From Palleniella muris (GTDB taxonomy: Bacteria; Bacteroidota; Bacteroidia; Bacteroidales; Bacteroidaceae), in assembly GCF_004792655.1 (NCBI RefSeq), contig NZ_SRZC01000011.1, forward strand, positions 62,001-126,000: a stretch of DNA of 64,000 bases, given 5' to 3'. The position numbers and the translations under genes were made by a program. This document shows, one piece after another, positions 17,434-25,989 of this stretch (positions within the stretch are counted from its first letter, which is position 1; each line of letters starts with the position of its first letter). The notes under the pieces are model-generated. The model ran no database searches. It saw nothing but the letters and a program-made list of their open reading frames with translations, and had not been told where the DNA came from.

Positions 17434-17620
17434 GTATGTGTCTGACAAAATATAATGTATATATGTTTATGCCAGGATACCTCTGTGCGGAGAACCGCTA
17501 ACGCGGTTCACACAACAAGCTCCTTTGGAAGAATAACCTTATAATGTGCTAATATACAACAGCTTGATTGCTTGTCATTATTTTTTTCCGGATGACACCA
17601 ATCGTTTGGTTGTCTGAGGA
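17434..17620. other. Intergenic region with a piece resembling an IS end
   Basis: No gene is seen. The stretch at 17550-17605 (CTAATATACAACAG, then a T-run followed by CCGGATGACACCAAT) resembles the sequence at 63827-63870 just inside the IS end at the right edge of the window (CTAATATACAATAG, T-run, TCGGACGACATCAAT). The terminal GTGAGTTCGACGAATT is absent here, so this would be a worn remnant. Confidence 0.4.
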
Positions 17621-18328
17621 TTATTTGTTGATAAGGTGTTCCACAATCCTGACATTCGCCTTGCTCAGCTCTTCGGAAGCGTGGGCAAGGTTGCGCAGGA
17701 ACTCGTCAAGAGTGTTCTCGCCACCGTCGATGAGGTCGGTGACCGACTTGACAAGCAGGCATGGGATGTCGAGCAGTGAGCAGACGAAAGCCACGGCTGC
17801 TCCCTCCATGTCCTTGAGTTCTCCACCATGCTGCGCCATGATTTCAAGGTCGCAAGGCTGTATGTCGAGCGAAGAGCCTGTGGTGACTTTTCCCATTGGC
17901 ATGTTTAGGGCGGCGGCTATCTCTTCGGAGAGTTTGGAGAGTCGGTAGTTGCCGATGGATTGTGTGTACCACTTGTCATCGCCCATTACGCGCCGGTCGT
18001 GGAACATCACTCCGTTGCCGATGTAGACTTTGCCTATTTCCGCGCCGTTCTTTTTGAATGCTCCGCATGTTCCGCTGTTGATTACGATGTCCGGCTGTAT
18101 GGTCTCAATGGCTTTGAGTGTCGTTATCGATGCCGCCTCGCAGCCGATAAGGCTTGAGCCGTGCTGCTGTCCGTTGACGACGATGTGTAGGGAATCTTTT
18201 TCCGAAAGCCTGTGTTGGTAGAGTTGGCATGGCAGTTTGCCGAAAGCACTTTCGACCTTTTCAACTCCGAATTTCTCGACAAAAGGCTTTGCTTCAGCCT
18301 CCATGGCGACGATATAGCATATTTTCAT
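17621..18328 (-). CDS. 5'-methylthioadenosine/S-adenosylhomocysteine nucleosidase-like protein
   Basis: The 235-residue protein has the purine nucleoside phosphorylase-1 fold signature of MTA/SAH nucleosidases: an opening KICYIVAMEAEAKPF, the ribose-site loop INSGTCGAF near residue 83, DMEGAAVAFVC near 173 (the Met-Glu pair that contacts the ribose hydroxyls) and VKSVTDLIDGG with the catalytic Asp near 199. It would hydrolyse adenine from by-products of SAM metabolism. Futalosine hydrolase is a relative and cannot be fully excluded by eye. It is 19 bp upstream of nothing on its strand; the GSCFA gene precedes it by 19 bp, so they may share a transcript. Confidence 0.85.
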   Translation of the reverse strand: MKICYIVAMEAEAKPFVEKFGVEKVESAFGKLPCQLYQHRLSEKDSLHIVVNGQQHGSSLIGCEAASITTLKAIETIQPDIVINSGTCGAFKKNGAEIGKVYIGNGVMFHDRRVMGDDKWYTQSIGNYRLSKLSEEIAAALNMPMGKVTTGSSLDIQPCDLEIMAQHGGELKDMEGAAVAFVCSLLDIPCLLVKSVTDLIDGGENTLDEFLRNLAHASEELSKANVRIVEHLINK

Positions 18329-18347
18329 GTGTTCTGTGTATTAAAGG

Positions 18348-19220
18348 TTAAATAAGTTGCCTGTGTTGCGCATGACGATATTCTTTGAGTCTTTTTGCGC
18401 CTTCTGTTTTCATGTCCGGCGAGAAAGTCCAGTCCATGAATCTTTCGGAAATAATGCTCACAGCCAAGTCAGAAGGGTGCAGCATGTCGTCTTTGTAGAA
18501 TCGGTAGTCACGCAGTTCGTCAAGCTGTATTTCGTAGGAGGGGAAGTAGGCTACAGAGTCGTTGTTGCAAAGATTGTCGCAAAGCAATAAAAGTTTTGCT
18601 TTTTGCAATTGTGATTCATGGAAACCATACTTTTTATAACGATAAGGGCTGACTGTGAGGCAAATCTTTAGCTTTGGATTATGTTCCAAAAGTTTTTTTA
18701 TCACTTCTTGCCACATGGCAGTCAGCTCGTTAAGCGGTTGCTCAACCTCTCGGAAACGTCTTTGCGGCTCTTTGTGGCAGTTGGCGACGATGATGTCATC
18801 ATGCACATAATGGCGCGTTGTGCCAAACGTTATGCAAAGTAATGCCGCTTCCTTCAGCATCGCTTTTGCGGAGGAAAGTCGTGATGTTATCTTTTCCAGG
18901 CAGCCTTCCTTTGTGGTGTCAGAGAAATGGCTGCTGTGAAGCCAGCTGTGCCATGCACCGTCCTGTCCATGGAATATATACTTCTCGTCCGTGGCGATGG
19001 ATTTAGAGTCAGACCTCATCAGCAGACGCAGAGCTTGTGCAATGCTTGCCGGATTATAGAGAACGCCGAATGGATTGACATCCACCTTGTCATTTCCCAT
19101 GCGCATCTGCAACTGTCCGCCGACGTTCTCGGCAAAGCATGAGCCAAGCATCATCACTTTAGAGTCTGTTTCCAGAGTGATGGCGTGGGGTGGGAGTGTG
19201 ACAGGTGTGTGCAAGTCCAT
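18348..19220 (-). CDS. GSCFA-domain protein
   Basis: The name-giving motif is visible as MLGSCFAENVG near the N-terminus, followed by NPFGVLYNP and later FGTTRHY, LTVSPYRY and DMLHPSDLAV, which fit an SGNH/GDSL-like hydrolase fold (Ser in GSCFA, Asp/His in DMLHP). The start is the ATG at 19220 (MDLHTPV); the frame continues to a TTG at 19289, but this would overlap the next gene and lacks family sequence. Members are widespread in Bacteroidota and proteobacteria; the substrate is unknown. It sits between the nucleosidase and two nucleoside kinase genes. Confidence 0.88.
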   Translation of the reverse strand: MDLHTPVTLPPHAITLETDSKVMMLGSCFAENVGGQLQMRMGNDKVDVNPFGVLYNPASIAQALRLLMRSDSKSIATDEKYIFHGQDGAWHSWLHSSHFSDTTKEGCLEKITSRLSSAKAMLKEAALLCITFGTTRHYVHDDIIVANCHKEPQRRFREVEQPLNELTAMWQEVIKKLLEHNPKLKICLTVSPYRYKKYGFHESQLQKAKLLLLCDNLCNNDSVAYFPSYEIQLDELRDYRFYKDDMLHPSDLAVSIISERFMDWTFSPDMKTEGAKRLKEYRHAQHRQLI

Positions 19221-19257
19221 GTTTTTTATATAAGTGTTCTGCTGTCGTGGTGGTGTT

Positions 19258-19872
19258 TCAGAAAAGTCCGAATAGATGGTTTTGGTCAATCATGTCCGTA
19301 ACTTTCTGGAAATCCTTCGGGTTATCACCGAATTTGCAAGTGTCTCCGTCAATGATGATGAGGTTGCCCTTATAGTTCTTTATCCATTCCTCGTAACGGT
19401 TGTTGAGTCCGGTAAGGTAGTCTATACGCATTGTCTGCTCATAGTCGCGTCCGCGCTTCTCTATTTGTGAAATAAGGTTTGGGATGGTTGAGCGGATGTA
19501 AATCATGAGGTCAGGCATTCCGACGAGTGACATCATGAGGTCGAAGAGGTCGGAATAGTTTGCGAAGTCACGGTCGCTCATGTAACCCTGAGCATGAAGG
19601 TTAGGTGCGAAGATGCGCGCATCCTCGAATATTGTCCTGTCCTGAATGATTATGTCGTCAGACTTTGCTATTTCCACTACTTCGCGGAATCGTTTGTTTA
19701 GGAAGAAAATCTGGAGGTTGAAGGACCAGCGGTTCATGTCACCGTAGAAGTCTGATAGATAAGGATTGTTGTCCACAGGCTCATATCGTGGTGTCCAACC
19801 GTATCTTTTTGCCAACATTTGGGTCAGAGTGGTCTTTCCTGAGCCAATGTTTCCTGCTATTGCTATATGCAT
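19258..19872 (-). CDS. Deoxynucleoside kinase (first of tandem pair)
   Basis: A 204-residue P-loop kinase of the dNK family: P-loop GNIGSGKTTL at residues 7-16, WSFNLQIFFLNKRF (substrate-contacting helix), IIQDRTIFEDARIFA with the conserved DR pair, and the LID-region RGRDYEQTM followed by YLTGLNNRYEEWI. It phosphorylates deoxynucleosides in salvage. It shares most of these motifs with the gene directly upstream (31 bp away), and the two are ancient paralogues. In lactobacilli tandem dAK/dGK subunits form heterodimers; a similar assembly here is inference. Confidence 0.9.
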   Translation of the reverse strand: MHIAIAGNIGSGKTTLTQMLAKRYGWTPRYEPVDNNPYLSDFYGDMNRWSFNLQIFFLNKRFREVVEIAKSDDIIIQDRTIFEDARIFAPNLHAQGYMSDRDFANYSDLFDLMMSLVGMPDLMIYIRSTIPNLISQIEKRGRDYEQTMRIDYLTGLNNRYEEWIKNYKGNLIIIDGDTCKFGDNPKDFQKVTDMIDQNHLFGLF

Positions 19873-19903
19873 TGTAAAGGTATGAAGTGTTTATGTTTGT
19901 TCT

Positions 19904-20554
19904 TTAAGCGTTTCTGTCTTTGTCATCCTCTTCTTTCAGTGGGAAAAGACCATACAGGAGACTGTCTATCCTGTCCGTGATATACCTGAAATCCTGCGAG
20001 TTGTGTTCGTAGTCCATGTTGTTGACATCTATGGTAAGGACTTTTCCGGGATAGTCATTGTATATGAAATCCTCATAACGTTTGTTCAAGCCTTTCAGAT
20101 AATCAAGTTTGATACTCTGTTCGTAGTCACGTCCACGTTTCTGAATGTTTGCGACAAGGTGGTTGATGTCAGCCCGCAGATAAATCATCAAATCCGGTAT
20201 CTTCACGATAGACATCATCTGCTCGAAGAGTTCCATATATGTCTGGAAATCAAGGTCAGAGATAGTCCCTTGGTCGTGGTTGTTCTTGGCGAAGACATAT
20301 ACGCCCTCGAATATGGAGCGGTCTTGAATGACAGTGTTCTTGCTATTGGAGATGGCAAGGACATCTTTGAAACGTTCTTTCAGGAAGAACACTTCAAGGC
20401 AGAATGACCATCTCTTCATGTCTTTATAAAAATCCTCAAGGTACGGGTTCTCGACAACTTGTTCAAATTTCGATTCCCATTTGTAGTGCTTTGCCAGCAT
20501 TCTTGTGAGTGTTGTCTTTCCCGAACCTATGTTTCCTGCTATTGCAATGTGCAT
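19904..20554 (-). CDS. Deoxynucleoside kinase (second of tandem pair)
   Basis: A 216-residue paralogue of the neighbouring kinase: identical opening HIAIAGNIGSGKTTLTRML, then YKDMKRWSFCLEVFFLKERF, VIQDRSIFEGVYVFA and KRGRDYEQSIKLDYL. It carries an acidic tail (PLKEEDDKD) that its partner lacks. Substitutions around the substrate helix (SFCLEVFFL versus SFNLQIFFL) suggest different base preference between the two. Its start overlaps the end of the APH-RapZ gene by 16 bp, so the kinases are probably translated from the same mRNA as that gene. Confidence 0.9.
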   Translation of the reverse strand: MHIAIAGNIGSGKTTLTRMLAKHYKWESKFEQVVENPYLEDFYKDMKRWSFCLEVFFLKERFKDVLAISNSKNTVIQDRSIFEGVYVFAKNNHDQGTISDLDFQTYMELFEQMMSIVKIPDLMIYLRADINHLVANIQKRGRDYEQSIKLDYLKGLNKRYEDFIYNDYPGKVLTIDVNNMDYEHNSQDFRYITDRIDSLLYGLFPLKEEDDKDRNA

Positions 20555-22071
20555 TGTATGTTTTGTTCTCTATGACAGATTTCTACCTTAATACCGAATT
20601 TCTTGTGGATGTGTTCTGCAAGATGCTGTGCCGAATAGACAGAGCGGTGCTGTCCGCCTGTGCATCCGAAGCAGAACATCAGTGATGTGAAGCCTCGCTG
20701 TATATATCGTTCCACATGGTGGTCAGCGAGTTGGTAAACCGAATCGAGGAACGTAAGTATCTCACCGTCGTCCTCAAGGAAGCGGATGACAGGCTCGTCA
20801 AGTCCGGTCAGTTGCTTGTATGGCTCGTAGCGTCCGGGATTATGTGTGGAACGGCAGTCGAAGACATATCCTCCGCCGTTTCCAGATGGATCATCCGGCA
20901 AGCCTTTTCTGAAAGAGAAGCTCATCACGCGGACAACCAAAGGCCCTTTGCCGTCGTATTTCGAGAATGTGGCAGGACCGTCCTGCGGATTGGCTTTGTA
21001 GACATCGTTTTCCGCAATCTTGTAACCGTCCTCTCGCTTTCTCGGCTGCTCAGGGGCAGGTGTGAATTGCGGCAAGGCACAGAGCCGTGCAAGCATGTCC
21101 ATGAGATAAGGATAAGGGAAATCATTCTCACGGAGCAGTTGCCTGAGATTCTCGATTGCAGGCGGTATGCTTTCGATGAAATGCTTCTTGCGTTCGTAAT
21201 ATCCTCGGAAACCGTATGCACCGAGAACCTGCAGTGTGCGGAAAAGTACAAACAGCCGGAGTCTCTCGTTGAACTCCTTACGGCTCGGCACTTCTGTATA
21301 TTGCTGCAGCGCATTGTAATACTCTTCAATGAGTTCTTTGCGCAGAGTGTCGGAATAACGTGCCGATGCTTGCCAAAGGAAAGATGCCACATCATAATAA
21401 TAAGGACCTTTCCTGCCACCTTGGAAGTCTATGAAATACGGTTTGCCGTTCTTGTCCAGCATCACGTTGCGTGCCTGGAAATCACGGTACATGAAACTTT
21501 CCGTTGTGCCTAATGCGACAAGGTCTTTGGCAAGCATACGGAAATTGGCTTCCAGTTTCAGTTCGTGGAAGTCAAGGTCAGTGGCTTTCAGGAAGCAGTA
21601 TTTGAAATAATTGAGGTCGAAAAGTACGTTGGCGACATCAAACTCCGGTTGCGGATAGCATACGGAAAAGTCCATTCCGCGTGCTCCTCGAATCTGCAAG
21701 TTCGGCAGTTCGCGTATGGTTTGCTTCAGTAGTTCTTTCTCTGCATTGTTGTATCTGCCACCGGCATCACGTCCCCCCTTGACAGCATCAAACAGAGAGC
21801 GTGAGCCGAGGTCTTCCTGAAGATACCTCATTTCATCTTTGCTTTGGGCAATGACGTGAGGCACAGGCAGCTGTCTGCGTTCAAAATGCTTCGCTATTGT
21901 TATGAAAGCATGGTTCTCATCCTGAGAAGTTCCTATGACACCAATCACGGATTTCCCATCCCTGTCATAGAATCTGTAGTAGAGTCTGTTGCTTCCGGCA
22001 CTGGTCATTGTCTCAACGGAATGCGGTTCGGCGCCGAAAGTGTCTGTATAAAGTCGTTTAAGTAGTTCCAT
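20539..22071 (-). CDS. Phosphotransferase (APH-like) fused to RapZ C-terminal domain
   Basis: The protein (510 residues from the ATG at 22071; a TTG one codon upstream is less likely) joins two domains. Residues about 20-330 are APH-like: MYRDFQARNVML supplies the catalytic Asp, and YFIDFQGGRKGPYYYDVASFL the metal-binding Asp. Residues about 375-510 match the C-terminal domain of RapZ: VVRVMSFSFRKGLP, FDCRSTHNPGRY and CFGCTGGQHRSVY. RapZ in Enterobacteria senses glucosamine-6-phosphate and guides RNase E; its own N-terminal Walker kinase domain is absent here and replaced by the APH-like domain. APH relatives include cell-wall sugar kinases (AmgK), which makes a sugar-sensing or amino-sugar role plausible, but this is inference. 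Confidence 0.85.
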   Translation of the reverse strand: MELLKRLYTDTFGAEPHSVETMTSAGSNRLYYRFYDRDGKSVIGVIGTSQDENHAFITIAKHFERRQLPVPHVIAQSKDEMRYLQEDLGSRSLFDAVKGGRDAGGRYNNAEKELLKQTIRELPNLQIRGARGMDFSVCYPQPEFDVANVLFDLNYFKYCFLKATDLDFHELKLEANFRMLAKDLVALGTTESFMYRDFQARNVMLDKNGKPYFIDFQGGRKGPYYYDVASFLWQASARYSDTLRKELIEEYYNALQQYTEVPSRKEFNERLRLFVLFRTLQVLGAYGFRGYYERKKHFIESIPPAIENLRQLLRENDFPYPYLMDMLARLCALPQFTPAPEQPRKREDGYKIAENDVYKANPQDGPATFSKYDGKGPLVVRVMSFSFRKGLPDDPSGNGGGYVFDCRSTHNPGRYEPYKQLTGLDEPVIRFLEDDGEILTFLDSVYQLADHHVERYIQRGFTSLMFCFGCTGGQHRSVYSAQHLAEHIHKKFGIKVEICHREQNIQCTLQ

Positions 22072-22141
22072 CAAGTAACTATTGAAAATTATTTTGTAAT
22101 TTTAAGTGATTCGGTGTAAACTAATTTCCAACAGCTACTTG

Positions 22142-22618
22142 TTAGAATCGCTTGATGGCACGGTCCATCTCGCGTCTGTCCTCCTTGTCTTTCAATGTGT
22201 TGCGTTTGTCATACTCTTTCTTACCCTTTGCGAGTGCGATGTCCATCTTTGCGAACCCGTTCTCGTTGATGTAGACGCAGATAGGGATTATCGTGAAGCC
22301 CGACTGGTGCTTGGTGTTCACTTCGAGGTACTTTATTTCTTTCTTGTTCAGAAGAAGTTTGCGGTCGCGCTTCTGCTCGTGGTTGTTATAAGAACCGTAG
22401 AAATATGGCGAGATGTTCATGCCTTTCACCCATATCTCTCCATTATGCACATAACAGAATGTGTCCACCAGGGAGGCTTTCCCCTGGCGGATGCTTTTTA
22501 TCTCGGTGCCGGTGAGCACCATTCCTGCCGTGTAAGTGTCGATGAAGAAGTAGTCGAATGACGCCTTCTTGTTCTTTATCATGATTTTGCCTTTCGGCAT
22601 TTTATCCTTCTTTGCCAT
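22142..22618 (-). CDS. smpB: SsrA-binding protein
   Basis: The 158-residue product has SmpB hallmarks: an N-terminal beta-barrel with [22 protein letters not shown], then [13 protein letters not shown], and a basic C-terminal tail ([24 protein letters not shown]) that inserts in the ribosomal mRNA channel. It binds tmRNA and rescues stalled ribosomes. The upstream 9-residue lysine-rich extension is common in Bacteroidota. Its start overlaps the DMP19-like gene by 17 bp. No ssrA gene was recognised in the window. Confidence 0.97.
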   Translation of the reverse strand: MAKKDKMPKGKIMIKNKKASFDYFFIDTYTAGMVLTGTEIKSIRQGKASLVDTFCYVHNGEIWVKGMNISPYFYGSYNNHEQKRDRKLLLNKKEIKYLEVNTKHQSGFTIIPICVYINENGFAKMDIALAKGKKEYDKRNTLKDKEDRREMDRAIKRF

Positions 22619-23117
22619 CTATTGATGCGAATTTCTCTATATTGTTGTCAATGAAATACGCTATTTCACTTGTCCATTTCTCTTCGTCCGCAACGAAAGC
22701 ATCGTCAAGGTCGTCAAACTCCGGCATACGTTCGAACATCGCCATGAACTCCTCATCGGTGCATTCCACCTCGATTTCTTCATGGTACTTCTTGTACAGC
22801 TTGTGCCCTTTCCTTATGATTCGTGCGAGGTCGACAAGCCCCCATTGTGCCAGAGCCTTGGCAAACGGGTTGAAGAAGATGAACTTGCCCTGTCCGTTAT
22901 GGATGAGTTGTATGAACCCTCCGTCCATCACTTCCTCACGGAGCATGGAATAAGCGACGAGAGTAATCTGGTCGGAGTTGAGTTCTGCCATGGTCTCTGC
23001 CGTCAGTTCCCCTCCGATGGCATCCATTATGCCGTCTACGAAGACCTGTACAAACTCGTCCATTCCGGCTTTTGCTGCCAGTTGCAGAGCCTTGTCGTTT
23101 ATGGTAACCTGTATCAT
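22602..23117 (-). CDS. DMP19/DUF4375 family protein
   Basis: The acidic 171-residue protein has the DMP19/DUF4375 core: [29 protein letters not shown] with the NGGF/DGGFIQ-type motif, then [13 protein letters not shown], and a very acidic C-terminal half ([26 protein letters not shown]). A Neisseria relative, DMP19, is a DNA mimic that blocks the repressor NHTF; whether this one is a mimic is not known. It overlaps smpB by 17 bp and is translationally coupled to it. Confidence 0.75.
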   Translation of the reverse strand: MIQVTINDKALQLAAKAGMDEFVQVFVDGIMDAIGGELTAETMAELNSDQITLVAYSMLREEVMDGGFIQLIHNGQGKFIFFNPFAKALAQWGLVDLARIIRKGHKLYKKYHEEIEVECTDEEFMAMFERMPEFDDLDDAFVADEEKWTSEIAYFIDNNIEKFASIDGKEG

Positions 23118-23295
23118 TATTGGTATAGCGTTTGCCGTATGCTGCCGTTCCGTTGTTGTATGGAGAGTGTGTACAGTAAGGCAGATACGTGAAATTTGTA
23201 CGGCAAAATTACGAAAAATATTTTTATTTACATCAAAAATACTGTAAAAAAAACAAATACTTCATTCTTTTTCCTAATTCTTTAAAATAATTTTG

Positions 23296-23303
23296 TAACT
23301 TTG
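23296..23303 (+). promoter_or_regulatory. Promoter -7 box of the scaffold/GGGtGRT operon
   Basis: TAACTTTG lies 88 bp before the ATG at 23392, followed by a leader of about 80 nt. The upstream AT-rich segment 23210-23290 separates it from the divergent DMP19-like gene. Confidence 0.6.
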
Positions 23304-23391
23304 CATTCAGGATTTTTAATTATTAAACCTGAGCAATAAGTGCGCGTTATTGCCAATGACGAACACTTGTGACTCATAATTTTTCGCAAAT

Positions 23392-24093
23392 ATGATTTAT
23401 ACAAAGGAAGTTAACGACATGTGCGTCGTTGCAAAAGGTCCTAACCACGGTCCTGCTCCGATTCCGGAAGAGGGAAAGTGGATTAAGGCAACGGAGATTA
23501 AGGACATCTCCGGTATGACTCACGGTATTGGTTGGTGTGCCCCACAGCAGGGCTGCTGCAAGCTCTCACTCAACGTGAAGGACGGTATCATCGAGGAAGC
23601 TCTTGTCGAGACAATCGGCTGCTCAGGAATGACTCACTCAGCTGCTATGGCTTCTGAGATACTTCCTGGCAAGACTATCCTTGAGGCTCTCAACACAGAC
23701 CTTGTGTGTGACGCTATCAACACAGCTATGCGTGAGCTCTTCCTCCAGATTGTCTACGGACGCACACAGTCTGCATTCTCTGAGGGCGGTCTTGCTATCG
23801 GTGCAGGTCTTGAGGACCTCGGCAAGGGTCTTGTGTCACAGTGCGGCACTCTCTACGGCACAAAGGCTAAGGGTACACGTTACCTCCAGCTTACAGAGGG
23901 ATATATCACAAAGCAGTTCCTTGACGAGGACAACGAGGTCTGCGGTTATGAGTTCGTTCACATGGGCAAGTTCATGGACGCTATAAAGAAGGGCGTTGAT
24001 GCTAACGAGGCTCTCAAGTCAGTAACAGGTACATACGGACGCACAAAACCTGAGCAGGGTGCTGTTAAGTCTATTGACCCACGTAAAGAATAA
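23392..24093 (+). CDS. IscU/NifU-like iron-sulfur scaffold-type protein
   Basis: The 233-residue protein contains an IscU-like stretch: GIIEEALVETIGCSGMTHSAAMASEILPGKTI in shortened form reads as the IscU GC-x-A/S-x2-A-S-x6-GK segment. Further Cys lie in GIGWCAPQQGCCKL, LVCDAIN, SQCGTLYG and EVCGYEF, enough to bind a cluster, though the exact ligand set is not established by eye. Codon use is strongly biased toward a small set (GAG, CTC, ACA), as in the next gene and the glycogen phosphorylase gene, pointing to high expression. It is followed after 18 bp by the GGGtGRT gene with a strong AGGAGG ribosome site between, so the pair is an operon. Confidence 0.8.
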   Translation: MIYTKEVNDMCVVAKGPNHGPAPIPEEGKWIKATEIKDISGMTHGIGWCAPQQGCCKLSLNVKDGIIEEALVETIGCSGMTHSAAMASEILPGKTILEALNTDLVCDAINTAMRELFLQIVYGRTQSAFSEGGLAIGAGLEDLGKGLVSQCGTLYGTKAKGTRYLQLTEGYITKQFLDEDNEVCGYEFVHMGKFMDAIKKGVDANEALKSVTGTYGRTKPEQGAVKSIDPRKE

Positions 24094-24111
24094 TCCAGGA
24101 GGAAACAGACT

Positions 24112-25122
24112 ATGATTAGAGAAGTAAAATTTGAATCACAGGACCGTCGTATCAAGCAGGTGCTCGCTGCCCTGAACGAGAACGGTATTTCTTCTATCGA
24201 AGAGGCTAACGAGATTTGCGAGAAGGCAGGTCTTGATCCTTACAAGACATGTGAGGAGACTCAGATGATTTGTTTCGAGAACGCTAAGTGGGCTTATGTC
24301 GTAGGCTCTGCTATCGCTATCAAGAAGGGCTGCAAGACAGCTGCTGACGCTGCTGAGGCTATCGGCATCGGTCTCCAGGCTTTCTGTATCCCGGGTTCTG
24401 TTGCCGACGACCGTAAGGTAGGTATCGGTCACGGAAACCTTGCAGCACGCCTTCTCCGCGAGGAGACAGAGTGCTTCGCATTCCTCGCAGGCCACGAGTC
24501 TTTCGCTGCTGCTGAGGGTGCTATCAAGATTGCAGAGATGGCTAACAAGGTACGCCAGAAGCCACTCCGTGTCATCCTCAATGGTCTTGGCAAGGACGCT
24601 GCGATGATTATCTCACGCATCAACGGTTTCACATACGTACAGACAGAGTTCGACTATTTCACAGGCGAGCTGAAGGTTGTCAAGACAAAGGCTTACTCTA
24701 ACGGTCCACGTGCTAAGGTGAACTGCTACGGCGCTGACGACGTTCGTGAGGGCGTTGCTATCATGTGGAAGGAGAATGTTGACGTTTCTATCACTGGTAA
24801 CTCTACAAACCCAACACGTTTCCAGCACCCGACAGCGGGCACATACAAGAAGGAGCGCATCCTTGCAGGCAAGCCATATTTCTCAGTTGCTTCTGGTGGC
24901 GGTACAGGCCGTACACTCCACCCGGACAATATGGCAGCAGGTCCTGCATCTTACGGCATGACCGATACTCTCGGACGTATGCACTCTGACGCTCAGTTCG
25001 CAGGTTCTTCTTCTGTTCCTGCTCACGTTGAGATGATGGGCTTCCTCGGTATCGGCAACAACCCAATGGTTGGCTGTACAGTAGCTTGCGCCGTTAACGT
25101 TGCTCTCGCTCTGAACAAGTAA
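24112..25122 (+). CDS. GGGtGRT family protein
   Basis: The 336-residue product carries the family-defining motif GGGTGRTLHPDNMAAGP near residue 262. Other striking stretches are GIGHGNLAARLL, CFAFLAGHESFAAAEGAIKI, VILNGLGKDAAMIISRINGF and MGFLGIGNNPMVGCTVACAV. This family occurs mainly in anaerobes, usually next to a scaffold-like gene as here, and to my knowledge has no assigned function. No membrane segment or signal peptide is present. Cys residues (CEKAGLDPYKTCEETQMIC and the final CTVAC) might take part in cluster or metal binding. Codon bias indicates high expression. Confidence 0.88.
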   Translation: MIREVKFESQDRRIKQVLAALNENGISSIEEANEICEKAGLDPYKTCEETQMICFENAKWAYVVGSAIAIKKGCKTAADAAEAIGIGLQAFCIPGSVADDRKVGIGHGNLAARLLREETECFAFLAGHESFAAAEGAIKIAEMANKVRQKPLRVILNGLGKDAAMIISRINGFTYVQTEFDYFTGELKVVKTKAYSNGPRAKVNCYGADDVREGVAIMWKENVDVSITGNSTNPTRFQHPTAGTYKKERILAGKPYFSVASGGGTGRTLHPDNMAAGPASYGMTDTLGRMHSDAQFAGSSSVPAHVEMMGFLGIGNNPMVGCTVACAVNVALALNK

Positions 25123-25214
25123 ATCCCACGTTGCAGGCAATCCTGCGGTGGCAGACCACCAAAAGCGGCTCTCTCTTTGGGATGAGCCAGGCTTTTCACG
25201 GTCATAAACATAAT

Positions 25215-25257
25215 AAGGTCTCTTTGAGGTTTCATCCTTGAGGAGACCTTTTTTTAT
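25215..25257 (+). terminator. Terminator after the GGGtGRT gene
   Basis: An AAGGTCTC/GAGACCTT stem closes on an 18-nt loop and is followed directly by a run of seven T and further AT bases. It ends the scaffold/GGGtGRT operon about 90 bp after the stop codon. Confidence 0.85.
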
Positions 25258-25320
25258 TTATATTTGGGTGGAACATTAATAAAGAGTTGTCTCTATTATA
25301 ATAAAATGTATGGTAAATCT

Positions 25321-25500
25321 GTCAAAGAGCACTTGTAATTTCTCACCACATTGTATGGGTTTTTGATTACTTATGCAAAGATAATGCAAGGCGAACGCAA
25401 TAAAGCTAACTTTAGCTGAGCCGAAGTCTGTCTTCGCTGATGCAAAATTACAACATCTCACAAGCGATTCCAAATTTTATAGGGGTACAAATGGGGGTAT
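25321..25500. repeat. Composite dispersed repeat (promoter-type unit plus GGGGTA module)
   Basis: Three recognisable pieces lie end to end. GTCAAAGAGCACTTGTAAT (25321-25339) recurs inverted at 33673-33691. The segment 25373-25448 is one copy of the roughly 85-bp repeat also found at 30524-30608 and 46155-46238, with TTTGCA at both ends. The segment 25465-25500 (GCGATTCCAAATTTTATAGG, then GGTA..AATGGGGGTAT) recurs at 33580-33618 inverted and near 46250-46286. The locus is non-coding and lies between the operon terminator and the IS fragment. Confidence 0.75.
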
Positions 25501-25599
25501 CAACATTGGAATGCGGTGATAAATGACAGTTTGAAATTAATTTTAACGAACTTGTTCAAACTAATTTATATTCGTTAATTATTCGCTAAAATACAAAAA

Positions 25600-25680
25600 A
25601 TACAGCGTATTTTCCAAAAGGTTTATTATATTATTGTGACCAAACTTTAATATATATCCCAATGTCAAAATACGCTGTAC
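25600..25680. repeat. Inverted repeat bracketing the transposase start
   Basis: AATACAGCGTATTTT-type sequence at 25599-25613 is complementary to 25667-25680, just inside the transposase coding start at 25662. In the RNA the two arms would pair across the start codon, which could limit translation of transcripts entering from outside, a known strategy of insertion sequences. It may also be part of the element end. Confidence 0.5.
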
Positions 25681-25985
25681 TTTGCAAAGATACGATAAAA
25701 AATTTAATTCTTCCATATCTTTCTGTGGCAAAACGAGGTTTCACATCAAAATTTAACATTATAGAGATTATAAATGCAATATTGTACAAGCTGAAGACAG
25801 GCTGCCAATGGCGTCTTCTCCCTGTCGGGCATCTCTTCAGCGGCGATTGCCCGACATGGAACACGGTCTTGCACCATTATCGTAAATGGTGCAAGGCCGG
25901 TGACTGGCAGCGCGCTTTCACCGAATTGGTCAAAGGGAACAAGGACAAGGTGGATTTGTCACTGTCACATGTTGACGGTTCCGTT
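25662..25985 (+). pseudogene. IS5-type transposase, N-terminal fragment
   Basis: About 108 residues match the N-terminal part of IS5-family (DDE) transposases: FTSKFNIIEIINAILYKLKTGCQWRLLPVG, GDCPTWNTVLHHYRKWCKAGDW in shortened form, and LSLSHVDGS, where DGS holds the first catalytic Asp. The expected continuation after DGS (the second Asp and Glu of the DDE triad) is missing; the frame runs on into unrelated sequence after about 25985. The element is therefore inactive. The frame remains formally open to 26258. Confidence 0.8.
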
Positions 25986-25989
25986 GACA

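Noticed and set aside
20716..21513. 265-codon plus-strand frame inside the APH-RapZ gene
   Set aside because: Antisense shadow of a well-supported gene.
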